Part shown: positions 7,334-15,176 of the stretch, piece after piece
Layout: the number at the start of each line of letters is the position of its first letter
Numbering within the stretch: the first letter of the stretch is position 1
Virus record (IMG/VR): IMGVR_UViG_3300031772_007143
Location: 1-39,733 of that record
Strand: one strand, 5' to 3'
Length of the DNA: 39,733 nt
Source: a virus
Position numbers and translations under genes: made by a program
Notes under the pieces: model-generated
Told to the model about the DNA's origin: nothing
What the model saw: only the letters and a program-made list of their open reading frames with translations
Databases searched by the model: none

Positions 7334-8295
7334 CGGGTCACCGTCTCGAAAAGGGCCATCAGCTGCGCCTTATCCAGCTCACCCGCCTGGGCCTCGACGT
7401 ACGAGCGAGCATACTCAGTCAACGACGCACCGGCCCCGACGGCCAGCCGGGACTCCACATGGTCGACCTCGGGGGTGACCGTGTGCCGCACGCCCACCGT
7501 GCGCAACGCCTGGGCCACGGACGCGACGTTCACGCCGCTCGCGGCGAGCACGCGCACCTCGTCGCCCGCCCTCACATTCGACAGATCCAGGTCCCCGCCC
7601 TTCTGGACAGCCAACACGTGGTAACACGGGCCCCAACGACGGGCATGGAACACCGGGGCCGCCCGGCCATCCCACTGGACGAACCCCTTGACCTGCCCTG
7701 CCTCGCCCGCACTCACCTGGTACGGGCTGCCCACGTACCACCCTTGGATGAACCCCGGGATCTGCTGGTGCATGTGATAGTGGCCGGCGAATACGTAAGC
7801 CCAGCCACCCAAGGCCATACCATCCAGACCGTCCGTGTCCACCTGGTTGGCCGCCAGCATCGCCCCCTTGAACGGCAGGTGCGCGAACAGCGTGCGCCCC
7901 CTGCCCTCCACCTTCGCGAGCGCCCACGGGTCCTTCCGGTAAGGCATCCAGAACCCCGTGCCATCCCATCCGGGCTCGCTGTGCACCCGGACAGCCCCGC
8001 CGCACGGGTCCAGGATGTCCGCCAGGTACTCCAGGGCGTGCCGGCCGTCCACCGTGTACTGGTCATGGTTGCCGGGCAGGATGTCCAAGAAGATTCCCGA
8101 CCAGCGCAACAGCTCGTCCCGCAACCCGTTGATCAGCGCCACGTCCACGCGGTTGCGAATGTGGAACACGTCGCCCAGGCACACCGCGTGGTGCTCGCCC
8201 AGCCGATTCATCTCCGCCCGCAGCCCCGGCAGCACCTGCCCGAGCACGACGTCCGCCGTCTCGTCCCGCAGATGTAGATCGCTGAATAGCAGCAT
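7330..8295 (-). CDS. SbcD/Mre11-like nuclease (T4 gp47 type)
   Basis: 321 residues of calcineurin-like metallophosphoesterase. Metal-binding motifs appear in order: SDLHL (5-9), GDVFH (41-45), GNHDQY (75-80), a His in FAHLPF, and AGHYHMH. The C-terminal part after the phosphoesterase core (YVGSPYQVSAGEAGQVKGF) matches the capping region of Mre11 proteins. It is the nuclease partner of the SbcC-like ATPase encoded next. The ATG at 8295 overlaps the zinc-ribbon gene stop (ATGA); a GTG one codon earlier is possible. Confidence 0.92.
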   Translation of the reverse strand: MLLFSDLHLRDETADVVLGQVLPGLRAEMNRLGEHHAVCLGDVFHIRNRVDVALINGLRDELLRWSGIFLDILPGNHDQYTVDGRHALEYLADILDPCGGAVRVHSEPGWDGTGFWMPYRKDPWALAKVEGRGRTLFAHLPFKGAMLAANQVDTDGLDGMALGGWAYVFAGHYHMHQQIPGFIQGWYVGSPYQVSAGEAGQVKGFVQWDGRAAPVFHARRWGPCYHVLAVQKGGDLDLSNVRAGDEVRVLAASGVNVASVAQALRTVGVRHTVTPEVDHVESRLAVGAGASLTEYARSYVEAQAGELDKAQLMALFETVTR

Positions 8296-8546
8296 CACGC
8301 ACCCCGCCGCCGGCGCTTCGCCGACTTCCCGAAATGCCCCTTCACATGCTGGCCGTTCGCCAGCACCGCCTTCATCTGGTAGCCCTCTTTGCCCGACAGC
8401 TTGCTCGGCATGGTCACACCCAGCAGGTGCATTTCGGACTCACAACTGGGGCACGTGTACGTAACATCCCGGTCCGCCCACTTGTTCACATGCTCCTCGA
8501 TCAGCCCGCACTGCTCGTTCTCGCACCGGTAACTATACAGCGGCAT
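8295..8546 (-). CDS. Zinc-ribbon protein (FmdB-like)
   Basis: 83 residues starting MPLYSYRCENEQCG, the typical FmdB opening (MPxYxYxC), followed by a second CPSC knuckle about 25 residues later, giving a four-cysteine zinc ribbon. The C-terminus is very basic (SAKRRRRGA), consistent with nucleic-acid binding. It lies between the UvsX-like and SbcD-like genes, 4 bases after the former. The open frame upstream of 8546 is a shadow. Whether it serves transcription or recombination is unknown. Confidence 0.7.
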   Translation of the reverse strand: MPLYSYRCENEQCGLIEEHVNKWADRDVTYTCPSCESEMHLLGVTMPSKLSGKEGYQMKAVLANGQHVKGHFGKSAKRRRRGA

Positions 8547-8550
8547 GCCC

Positions 8551-9747
8551 CTACTCCTCCGCGTCCTGACCCTCGATGGTCGACGACTGCCCTTCCGGCT
8601 GACCTTCCGCAGGGACGGTCGCCAGATCCAACTGCCAGACACTGACCAGCCGTGGGTACAACGTGGGGTCCTGGTCGATCGCGCGCCGCAGACCCAGCCA
8701 CCCTTGGAACTGGATCACCTGGCCGTCCAGATTCAAGGCCGCCCAACTCCCGGCCGCGGTAATCAGCTTACGCCGTCGCAAATCGTCATAGAGCGTCCAC
8801 ACGTTGTCCGTGCCGAACCCGGTGAGCATCGGCAGCACCGCCTGCACCGTCTTGCCCAACCGATTCTTCACGAGCTTCGCCACGACCTCACGCCCCAGGA
8901 TCACCCCGTCCGGGCCTTTGATGTAATCGCCCGCGTTGTAGAGCTGGATCCGCAGGGACGCCATGTGCCTCGTGCCCGATCCGCCGTAGGTCTCGCGCTT
9001 CTTCCCCGCGAACGCGCCGGTCTGGATATTCTGGTACTCGTGGTTGGCGATCAGGAACACAATGCGAGAACCCGCCAGCTTGGGCGTGAGCAGCCGGCTG
9101 GCCAACGCCATCGCCTTGGCCGCCGCGCCCGGCTTCGTCCGCTTCTCCCCGACCAGCCCGCGCTCGATCTCATCCTCGGTGGCCGTCCCACCCAGCGCGT
9201 CCCACCCGATCACAACGGGCACCAACGGGTGATGGGTACGCCACCAGTCGATGGTCATGGCGACCACCCGCAAGATATTTTCCACGTGCATGCCGTCTGG
9301 CGGGAACTCCAGATACTGGAGCTTCGACACGTCGCACTGAAGCCGCGACACGTAGTTGCGGTCGCGACTGATCTCCGTGTCCGCGAGGACGCCCACGCCG
9401 CCCACCCGCTGAACCGACGCGAACGCCTGGTCCATGAGCGTGCTCTTACCCACGTGCGGGGGGCCGAACAGCTCGACCACGCGGCTCAGCGGGTACCCCA
9501 TCCAATCCGCGGGCTCGCCCTCGTTGCGGAGGATCCGGTCGAGCGCCAACGACCCGCTGCTGATCCGCCCAGGGATATTGCTCACACACTCGTCTTGGGC
9601 GAGCGTGCTGATCGTCGCGATCCCCTGGTCCTTGACCGTCTGCTGGTACTCGGCGAGCGGGCTGAGCTTGACCTTCACCCGCTTGGCCGGCGGTCGGGGT
9701 GACCGCTTGGCCGACGTGTGCGCGGACTTCTTAGGCGAGCGGGGCAT
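8551..9747 (-). CDS. UvsX/RecA-like strand-exchange recombinase
   Basis: 398 residues. After a basic, probably disordered N-terminus, Walker A is GPPHVGKST (95-103). ADTEISRD carries a catalytic-type Glu, VVIGWDALGG is the Walker B strand, and KRETYGGSGTRHMASLRIQL corresponds to the L2 loop and following strand of RecA. The core order matches RecA/UvsX proteins, which form filaments on ssDNA and drive strand invasion. The C-terminus is acidic and Gln/Glu-rich, as in RecA. The ATG overlaps the stop of the small Cys-rich gene as ATGA. It belongs with the ssDNA-binding and UvsY-like proteins encoded just upstream. Confidence 0.88.
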   Translation of the reverse strand: MPRSPKKSAHTSAKRSPRPPAKRVKVKLSPLAEYQQTVKDQGIATISTLAQDECVSNIPGRISSGSLALDRILRNEGEPADWMGYPLSRVVELFGPPHVGKSTLMDQAFASVQRVGGVGVLADTEISRDRNYVSRLQCDVSKLQYLEFPPDGMHVENILRVVAMTIDWWRTHHPLVPVVIGWDALGGTATEDEIERGLVGEKRTKPGAAAKAMALASRLLTPKLAGSRIVFLIANHEYQNIQTGAFAGKKRETYGGSGTRHMASLRIQLYNAGDYIKGPDGVILGREVVAKLVKNRLGKTVQAVLPMLTGFGTDNVWTLYDDLRRRKLITAAGSWAALNLDGQVIQFQGWLGLRRAIDQDPTLYPRLVSVWQLDLATVPAEGQPEGQSSTIEGQDAEE

Positions 9748-9926
9748 CAGGTTATCCCGTCGAGCGCTCGGTGGAGCGCTTCACGTTTCTCGTCCCGCGC
9801 GACCCACCCGCTCTGTACGCCCGCGGCAGCCAGGCAGGCAGGGCGCACCCATTCTGGACATTCCCTGCACATTCGATCCTCCGCGAAGAACCGGGAGAAA
9901 CAGCGCTCCCGCCCGCCCGGCAGCAC
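9747..9926 (-). CDS. Small Cys4 protein (zinc or Fe-S candidate)
   Basis: Proposed from a GTG at 9926, six bases after the ssDNA-binding protein stop, giving 59 residues; an ATG ten codons after the first Cys is the alternative. The protein has CFSRFFAEDRMCREC and a further Cys eight residues on (C-x10-C-x2-C-x7-C), suggesting one metal site. Its stop overlaps the UvsX-like start as ATGA, good evidence that it is translated. The open frame upstream of 9932 is the Pro/Gly-rich shadow of the ssDNA-binding gene. Similar Cys4 patterns occur in the proteins at 15173-15928 and 19181-19828. Confidence 0.55.
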   Translation of the reverse strand: MLPGGRERCFSRFFAEDRMCRECPEWVRPACLAAAGVQSGWVARDEKREALHRALDGIT

Positions 9927-9931
9927 GCCCG

Positions 9932-11329
9932 TCAGTACGGGCGGCCCGCCGGCGGCGGGGGCGGCGGAGGCGGGTTGAACCCCTGACCCCCCTGGCCCGG
10001 GGGCGGCGGTGGGGGCGCTTGGAAAGGGCCGGACTGGCCCATCGGCGGGGGCGCCATCTGGCTGCCGCCCGGGGCCGTCGGAGGCGGAGGCGGGGGCAAC
10101 ATCTGCCCGGCCATCGCCGCGGGTGCCGAATGCACGGGCGGCGGGGGTGGGAGACTGCCCACCGGCGGGGTATACGCGGGCGCCTGCTGGTACTGAGGGG
10201 GCGCCTGGGTCATCGGTGGAGCCATGGGCGGACCTGGGGGGAGGTAGGAGCCCATGGCCCCGGCAGCCGCCTGCGGTGGGTACTGCGGGGGCTGCGAAGG
10301 ATACGGCGACGCGTAGGGGGGCTGCGCCGTCGGTTGGTAGCCCGCGGGAACCTGGAACTGCGCCGCCCCGGGCGGGACGGGCATGCCCAGCTCCTGGACC
10401 ACCCGGAGAATCTGGTCGGGAGGCGTCGGGTCGTTCTCTTTGGCCAGGTCCCACAGCTGGTACGTGGCGGCCCAGAAGTACTGGTCGAGCGGCTGCGCGT
10501 TCAGGTCGATTGCGCTCCACTCGACATTGATGTCCTCGGGCCCAGTCTTCTTCTTGAGCAGCTTGATCGGGTGGCCGTTAGCGTAGTCCACGACCGCCTT
10601 GATCCCGCGCGTGTTCATGATCGTCGCCAGCGCCTTCTGGAGAAGGCTGCTCGCCCCGAGCACGCACGGCCGCATCTGGTTGTCCTTGTACCAGTTGGCC
10701 CGCGCATCGCTCAGGTTGATCGCGTTGTAGAGGTATTGGCGGCGCTTGCGCCCCCACATTTGGGCCGCCTGATTCTGCCGCGGGTCGTGGCTCGACAGCG
10801 CCAACTCGCGCGACTGGCAGAACAGGCACTTGTCGTCGTCGCTGCACGGGATGACGACGCCTTTGGGCCGGCTCATCGTCTTCACGAAATGGGTGCACGT
10901 CTCGACCCACGGCAGCTGCATGCCCGGCGCGTACGGACCGCACAACCAGACCAGGACCTCGCCGGTGAACCCGACCGGCACGTCCGGCCCCCATTTGATC
11001 TGGCCCCGGGGGCCGAGCACCTTGACGTAATTGCTGAGCGGCCCGCCACTACCGCCGCGCGTGGCCGCCCGGGCCTCCGACTCCTGGAGCGCCGCGAGCG
11101 CCGCCTGCTCGTCGAACCCGATCGCCTGCTGGGGCGCGCCCACGGTCGGCGGCTGCGGCAGTGGCGGGGGCGGCATCTGCTGCTGCTGCCCGTACTGGGG
11201 CTGCCCGTACGTCGGCATGCCCTGCGGCGGCATCTGCCCGTACGGATTCTGGACACCCTGGGGTGGGTAGCCCTGGGGCATGCCCTGTTGCGGATAGGCC
11301 AGGGGATACTGACTTGGCTGGTAGGTCAT
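9932..11329 (-). CDS. gp32-like ssDNA-binding protein with Pro/Gln-rich tails
   Basis: 465 residues. A folded core (about 70-320) lies between low-complexity tails: Pro/Gln/Tyr/Gly/Met-rich at the N-terminus and Pro-rich from 330 to the end. The core holds CTHFVKTMSRPKG, then IPC and KCLFC, giving His-x14-Cys-x7-Cys-x2-Cys, close to the zinc site of T4 gp32 (His, then Cys-x9-Cys-x2-Cys). Position supports this: UvsY- and UvsX-like genes flank it. It would coat ssDNA during replication and recombination. Unlike gp32 or SSB the C-terminus is not acidic, so partner binding may differ. AAGGAG precedes the ATG at 11329. Confidence 0.65.
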   Translation of the reverse strand: MTYQPSQYPLAYPQQGMPQGYPPQGVQNPYGQMPPQGMPTYGQPQYGQQQQMPPPPLPQPPTVGAPQQAIGFDEQAALAALQESEARAATRGGSGGPLSNYVKVLGPRGQIKWGPDVPVGFTGEVLVWLCGPYAPGMQLPWVETCTHFVKTMSRPKGVVIPCSDDDKCLFCQSRELALSSHDPRQNQAAQMWGRKRRQYLYNAINLSDARANWYKDNQMRPCVLGASSLLQKALATIMNTRGIKAVVDYANGHPIKLLKKKTGPEDINVEWSAIDLNAQPLDQYFWAATYQLWDLAKENDPTPPDQILRVVQELGMPVPPGAAQFQVPAGYQPTAQPPYASPYPSQPPQYPPQAAAGAMGSYLPPGPPMAPPMTQAPPQYQQAPAYTPPVGSLPPPPPVHSAPAAMAGQMLPPPPPPTAPGGSQMAPPPMGQSGPFQAPPPPPPGQGGQGFNPPPPPPPPAGRPY

Positions 11330-11387
11330 CTCTGGACTCCTTCGTGGTTCTACCTATTCTGACGCCCCACCCGGGGTGATCGTGACA

Positions 11388-11882
11388 TTAAACGGCGAGC
11401 CTCGGCGCCCCGTCCTCCCGGTAGCGCACGGCAAACCTCTGTAGCATGTCCTTCTTGACCCGCCAAGCCTCCAACACGTGGTGGGTCGCCGTGTACGCCT
11501 CTTCGGCGCGCTCAATCGCCGTCTGGTACAGGTCGTAATCCTCGTGGGTCCGGTACAGCTGCTCGAACCGCGTTTCGGTCAGCCGCTTGCCCCCCGCTTG
11601 GCCCTCCAGCTCCAGCCAGAGGCGCGCCCTCCACGACCGGTACCGGCGCTCCGCCACTTCCCACACCCGCTTAGCCAGCGCCTCCAGCCGTCCCCACTTC
11701 TGGACCTGCGCGGTCACGCTCATCACCTGGCTCGCCAGGTCCATTTCGTTGACCACCAGCTCAGGCACCAGGTCTTCGGTTCGCACCTCGTACCAGGGCG
11801 TGGTCGCCCGCCCCTCGTCGACCAGCTGGTGGATATTCCAGGGCGGCAGATTCTGGAACCTGGCCAGATACTCGTCCACCAT
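11388..11882 (-). CDS. Putative UvsY-like recombination mediator
   Basis: 164 residues, almost wholly helical and charged. The order of elements (an early KWGRLEALAKRVWEVAERRYRSWRA helix, a RFEQLYRTHEDY segment, then a helix ending EAWRVKKDMLQRFAVRYRED) resembles T4 UvsY, where a similar late helix carries the conserved KK-x-ML region. UvsY loads UvsX onto ssDNA covered by gp32. Neighbouring genes supply both partners, which is half of the argument. The ATG at 11882 overlaps the upstream stop (TGATG); GTG at 11885 is the alternative. A generic coiled-coil protein cannot be excluded. Confidence 0.5.
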   Translation of the reverse strand: MVDEYLARFQNLPPWNIHQLVDEGRATTPWYEVRTEDLVPELVVNEMDLASQVMSVTAQVQKWGRLEALAKRVWEVAERRYRSWRARLWLELEGQAGGKRLTETRFEQLYRTHEDYDLYQTAIERAEEAYTATHHVLEAWRVKKDMLQRFAVRYREDGAPRLAV

Positions 11883-12103
11883 CACACCCCCATCTCGCGG
11901 ATGATCTGGGCCGCCGCCTCGGCGGCCACGGCCTCGCGCAGCACCTGGTTATGTTCGAGCACCCGCTGGTACAGCTGGAGTAACTGCATCGCCTCGGTGA
12001 GGATGACCTGCGTCTCCGCCAGCGCGGTCTCCAGAACGGCGCAATGCGCGCACTTCGGGGCCGGCGCGTCATCCTGCCCCACGGTCACCACCACCATGCC
12101 CAT
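11882..12103 (-). CDS. Small coiled-coil protein with CxxC
   Basis: 73 residues. KCAHC near residue 18 is followed by a long amphipathic helix (ALAETQVILTEAMQLLQLYQ) likely to form a coiled coil. GGAGGGCGGCG precedes the ATG, and the stop is coupled to the UvsY-like gene. No family recognised; a dimeric accessory factor of recombination is possible from context only. Confidence 0.55.
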   Translation of the reverse strand: MGMVVVTVGQDDAPAPKCAHCAVLETALAETQVILTEAMQLLQLYQRVLEHNQVLREAVAAEAAAQIIREMGV

Positions 12104-12121
12104 CGCCGCCCTCCGCGCCGA

Positions 12122-15001
12122 CTACCCGGCAACCTTGTACTCCTGTTTGTCCGCCCACGTCTCCGTCGACACCGCGCACTCGACCTTGATCGGGATCGGC
12201 TCGAACTCTGGATAGCGCTCCATCTCCTGCTTGACCACGCGCGTGACCTCGGGCAACAGCTCGGTCGGCAGGTCCATCAGGATCTCGTCATGTATCGTGC
12301 TCACCAGCTTCACCGGCCACCCGTGCGCCCGGCACTGGGCATCGATGCGCACCAACGATTCCTTGGTCAGCTCAGCAGCCGTACCTTGAATGAGCGAGCC
12401 GATCAACTGGCGCTCGCCCCGCCCGCGCTCGTAACTATCGGCACTCAGCAGGTTGGGGACCACCCGCCGGCGGCCGAACAGGTTGATCACCCGACCGTGC
12501 TCTCGCCGCGCCTGCGCGCACAGCTTTGTGCGGAAATCGACGATCCCGTGATACCGCTTGAAGAACATATCCAGAAACTTCTCGGCGTCCTCGTACGAAA
12601 TCTTCGCCTGCCGGCTGAGACCGGACGCGCTCAATCCGTACGAATTACTTACGATCTTCCCCGCCACAGTAAACCGATGCCGCGGGCCCGCATTCAGCAG
12701 ATCGTAGACTTTTGCGCGGCGCGACGTCGATCCCGAAACGCTTGATGGTAAGCCCGCATGCACGCCCGGCACACTCGTTGACCCCGTGGATGTAGATACA
12801 GATTTGCTCCCGCCAGCGGATGCCCGTGCGAGCAATAATCCCCCCCTCGTTTGCGCCGATTGCGCAAATTGAATGACCGGGACACCAACCTCATATTCCC
12901 CGGTTCGTAGTGGCCATCGTTGTCCACTCGATCGAAATCCAAACCCTTGAACCCAGATTCTGGATAAGTCGCTAAAGCCCAGCGAATGAAATGCTCGCGC
13001 GAGATAAATCGCACTTCGATGCCACGCCCTTTGTAATTCTTTGACGCAACGTGCGTATCCCGTCTGCACCGCTGCACCATAGAATCGTACCGCTCGCCCA
13101 AAGTATGCGCCCGCGGATCTTTGTACTTGCCCCGCTGGCAGGTGCAATTGCTCCGCTTCCCCCGAACCGCAGATACGTGAATCCAGCGCTGCTTCCCGCA
13201 GACACCACACACAACTTCCACAACGCGGGACCTCCCACGCATGCCCACTTTCCCCGTCAGCACGCGCGATGTACCGACGAGGAGCGGTGCCAATCGCGCC
13301 AATAGCAATTCGTCGGGGACGTACTTCGGATGCAAGACACCCAAGCCGAATTGCCCCCCCGTCTTCGGTGTAGACGATGTGATCTGGCGTTGCTGTGATG
13401 TCGTCATATTCGATCACCTCTTGTTCGCCGCGACAGACCAACCCGTCGTGCCGAACCCACTCTATCCCATCCCATAATAAATGTCTATCTTTAACTTCGT
13501 CCAATCTAACCAACCCCTCGTTGGTCAACACGTTTTGACTACCCAGCAGACACAAACCAAAGTTTACTACCTTGGCCACGCGCCTGGGCACCTTTTGTCC
13601 CAACAGCTTCCCAACCTCCAAGGCCGTGCGGTCGTGGATGTCCTCGTCCTTCAGATAGGCATCCACCATGATCGGGTCCATGCTGTACTTCGCCAGCACG
13701 CGAAGCTCCACTTGGCTATAATCCGCGAACAGCCGGGTCATCCCGGCGGGCACGGGGAACGCCCGTCGAATCGACCACGGGTCAACCCCGCCTTCCTTCA
13801 ACGGCTTACCCGTCCGCTCCTGCGCCCGCTCGTCATCGTCGGACGGGAAATTCTGCAAATTCGGTGACCTACAGCTCAGACGTCCTGTATTTGTACCCAC
13901 CGACTGCAAATCACCGTGGACATAGTGGTCCGCGTCCGCCCGGTCGATGATGCCCAGCACGTACGTACCCAGCAGCTTATCCAGGTCACGCCAATCCAGA
14001 ATCCAGCGGATGACCGGTGACTGAGACACGAACGGCTCCAACGACTCCCGGTCGACCGCCAGCTGGCCCTTCTTGGTCCGGCGCGTGAGCGGCAGGCCCA
14101 GCACGTTCGTACAGTAAAACAGCACCTCGGCGTCCGACGCCGGGTTAAACATGCTGGCGCCGAGCGCGTTGCGTAGCTTGGTCCTCACGTCGTCGAGCCC
14201 CACGTGTAGCTCGACCTGAAGACCTTCCAGATACTTGACGTCGACGAGCATGCCGTGCACTTCCATGTCGCACAGGATGCGCGTCAACCCCATCTCCGTC
14301 GGCCAGATCCGCGAGTAGTAGCCGCTGAGCCCGTGCGACTCGTACAGGCTGTGCAGCCCACCCGTCTGGAGGATGTCACCGCACGCATAGTACCCGCAGA
14401 CGCCCGTCCGGACCTCACTGTACCCGTACCGGCCCAGGTACTCGCTAATGCCCATCCGCCGGCCCCGCGCCTGCTCCTGCACGCACTGGCCCATCACCCG
14501 CTCACCCCGATGCGCCTCCTCACCCCAACCCAGGTCGCTGGCCGCCCGCTCCTTCAGCTTGGCCGACCGATTCTCGTCCCACAGGCGGGCGGCCACCATC
14601 GTGTCATACCGTGGGCCCCGCAACTGCCACCCTTCAACCCGGCTGAAGTGGTCCTCGAACTTTATATTGTGTGCGACCTTGCCCACCCGCTCGTCCGCCA
14701 GCAGCTCGCCGATCGCCGGCCCCACCTGCTCGAACGACAGCTGGGGCTCGCCCGTCTGGTGCCGGTATGGCACGTAGCTCGACCACAAGCGCCCCTGATC
14801 GTCCCACGCGCCCAGGGCGATACCGCAGCTCCGGGCGTCCCGGTACCAGGCCAACCCGCTCGTCTCGTAGTCGATGATCACCCACGGGCGGGTGCGGAGG
14901 AAGGACATCAGCCGCTCGAACTGCGCAGGCTCGACCACGACCGCCCGCTGGGGGTCGTCCGGCAGGTCGTACGGGTCGAACGCTTTAAGCTGTAAAGCCA
15001 C
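12122..15001 (-). CDS. Family A DNA polymerase interrupted by an intein
   Basis: 959 codons; 656 remain after removing the intein at residues 484-786. The 3'-5' exonuclease domain is intact: IIDYETSGL (Exo I), VAHNIKFEDHF (Exo II) and YYACGD (Exo III). The polymerase domain has motif A LFADYSQVELRVLA, motif B RRVAKVVNFGL joined to SYGLSASGL after splicing, and motif C STIHDEILMD. No 5' nuclease domain is present, as in T7-like and other phage family A enzymes. The start is GTG at 15001, with AGGTGGGG upstream, and overlaps the preceding gene by 17 bases. This is the probable replicative polymerase. Without splicing the O-helix would be broken, so intein removal should be needed for activity. 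Confidence 0.95.
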   Translation of the reverse strand: MALQLKAFDPYDLPDDPQRAVVVEPAQFERLMSFLRTRPWVIIDYETSGLAWYRDARSCGIALGAWDDQGRLWSSYVPYRHQTGEPQLSFEQVGPAIGELLADERVGKVAHNIKFEDHFSRVEGWQLRGPRYDTMVAARLWDENRSAKLKERAASDLGWGEEAHRGERVMGQCVQEQARGRRMGISEYLGRYGYSEVRTGVCGYYACGDILQTGGLHSLYESHGLSGYYSRIWPTEMGLTRILCDMEVHGMLVDVKYLEGLQVELHVGLDDVRTKLRNALGASMFNPASDAEVLFYCTNVLGLPLTRRTKKGQLAVDRESLEPFVSQSPVIRWILDWRDLDKLLGTYVLGIIDRADADHYVHGDLQSVGTNTGRLSCRSPNLQNFPSDDDERAQERTGKPLKEGGVDPWSIRRAFPVPAGMTRLFADYSQVELRVLAKYSMDPIMVDAYLKDEDIHDRTALEVGKLLGQKVPRRVAKVVNFGLCLLGSQNVLTNEGLVRLDEVKDRHLLWDGIEWVRHDGLVCRGEQEVIEYDDITATPDHIVYTEDGGAIRLGCLASEVRPRRIAIGAIGTAPRRYIARADGESGHAWEVPRCGSCVWCLREAALDSRICGSGEAEQLHLPAGQVQRSAGAYFGRAVRFYGAAVQTGYARCVKELQRAWHRSAIYLARAFHSLGFSDLSRIWVQGFGFRSSGQRWPLRTGEYEVGVPVIQFAQSAQTRGGLLLARASAGGSKSVSTSTGSTSVPGVHAGLPSSVSGSTSRRAKVYDLLNAGPRHRFTVAGKIVSNSYGLSASGLSRQAKISYEDAEKFLDMFFKRYHGIVDFRTKLCAQARREHGRVINLFGRRRVVPNLLSADSYERGRGERQLIGSLIQGTAAELTKESLVRIDAQCRAHGWPVKLVSTIHDEILMDLPTELLPEVTRVVKQEMERYPEFEPIPIKVECAVSTETWADKQEYKVAG
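12644..13552 (-). other. Intein in polymerase motif B (303 residues)
   Basis: The insert begins at Cys484 (CLLGSQNVLTNEGLVRLDEV, block A), with block B at ITATPDHIVYTEDG (a T-x-x-H motif, His541). It ends with block F/G VYDLLNAGPRHRFTVAGKIV, then Ser785-Asn786, followed by extein Ser787. These are the hallmarks of a Cys1...Asn/Ser+1 intein. Removing it yields the uninterrupted motif B NFGLSYGLSASGL, a precise fit. The penultimate residue is Ser instead of the usual His, a tolerated but less common variant. Between the two splicing halves the frame stays open, but most of that DNA codes for an HNH protein in another frame. Confidence 0.92.
12694..13407 (-). CDS. HNH homing endonuclease nested out of frame inside the intein
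   Basis: A 237-codon ORF in the +1 frame relative to the polymerase, lying wholly inside the intein DNA. After about 50 residues that may be unconstrained come a CxxC region (VCGVCGKQRW, NCTC), GERYDSMVQRCRRD, YKGRGIEV, and the HNH core LDFDRVDNDGHYEPGNMRLVSRSFNLRNRRK. A second zinc-like unit (CSHGHPLAGANLY, VCRAC) follows. This is the usual layout of phage HNH endonucleases. The ATG at 13407 is preceded by AGAGGTGATCGAAT, a strong ribosome site that itself lies in intein codons. The ORF ends as block F starts. It probably cleaves inteinless polymerase alleles to spread the element. Confidence 0.85.
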   Translation of the reverse strand: MTTSQQRQITSSTPKTGGQFGLGVLHPKYVPDELLLARLAPLLVGTSRVLTGKVGMRGRSRVVEVVCGVCGKQRWIHVSAVRGKRSNCTCQRGKYKDPRAHTLGERYDSMVQRCRRDTHVASKNYKGRGIEVRFISREHFIRWALATYPESGFKGLDFDRVDNDGHYEPGNMRLVSRSFNLRNRRKRGGDYCSHGHPLAGANLYLHPRGQRVCRACMRAYHQAFRDRRRAAQKSTIC

Positions 15002-15176
15002 GGCGCGTCCCCACCTGTTTCACCGCCTCATCCATCGGCCACCCGGCGGCCACCCAGGCCGCGACCTCGCGCGCGCCATCCCGGTCTATCCACATTCTCC
15101 GGTCGGACAACCAAAAGCACTCACGACCCCCGCTGTACTGGCCTATCCCGCGATAGCCCAGATCGGCCAGGATCAC
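14985..15176 (-). CDS. Small hypothetical protein, 63 aa
   Basis: Starts at GTG 15176, overlapping the upstream stop as GTGA, and ends 17 bases inside the polymerase gene. The sequence ILADLGYRGIGQYSGGRECFW followed by an amphipathic helix (AREVAAWVAAGWPMDEAVKQV) looks like a small folded protein. The open frame before the GTG is a shadow. No family recognised. Confidence 0.5.
   Translation of the reverse strand: MILADLGYRGIGQYSGGRECFWLSDRRMWIDRDGAREVAAWVAAGWPMDEAVKQVGTRRGFTA

Noticed and set aside
9960-10300. Tandem DNA repeat in the ssDNA-binding gene
   Set aside because: The GC-rich repeats are Pro/Gly codon runs of the tail, irregular in length; treated as protein low complexity and not as a separate DNA repeat or CRISPR-like array.
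9434-11362. 642-codon plus-strand open frame
   Set aside because: Antisense to the UvsX-like and ssDNA-binding genes; Arg/Leu/Gly-rich composition, no motif, no ribosome site. A by-product of high GC.
12644-13552. Group I or II intron in the polymerase gene
   Set aside because: The frame is continuous and shows intein blocks A, B, F and G with Cys1 and a terminal Asn; an intron is not needed.
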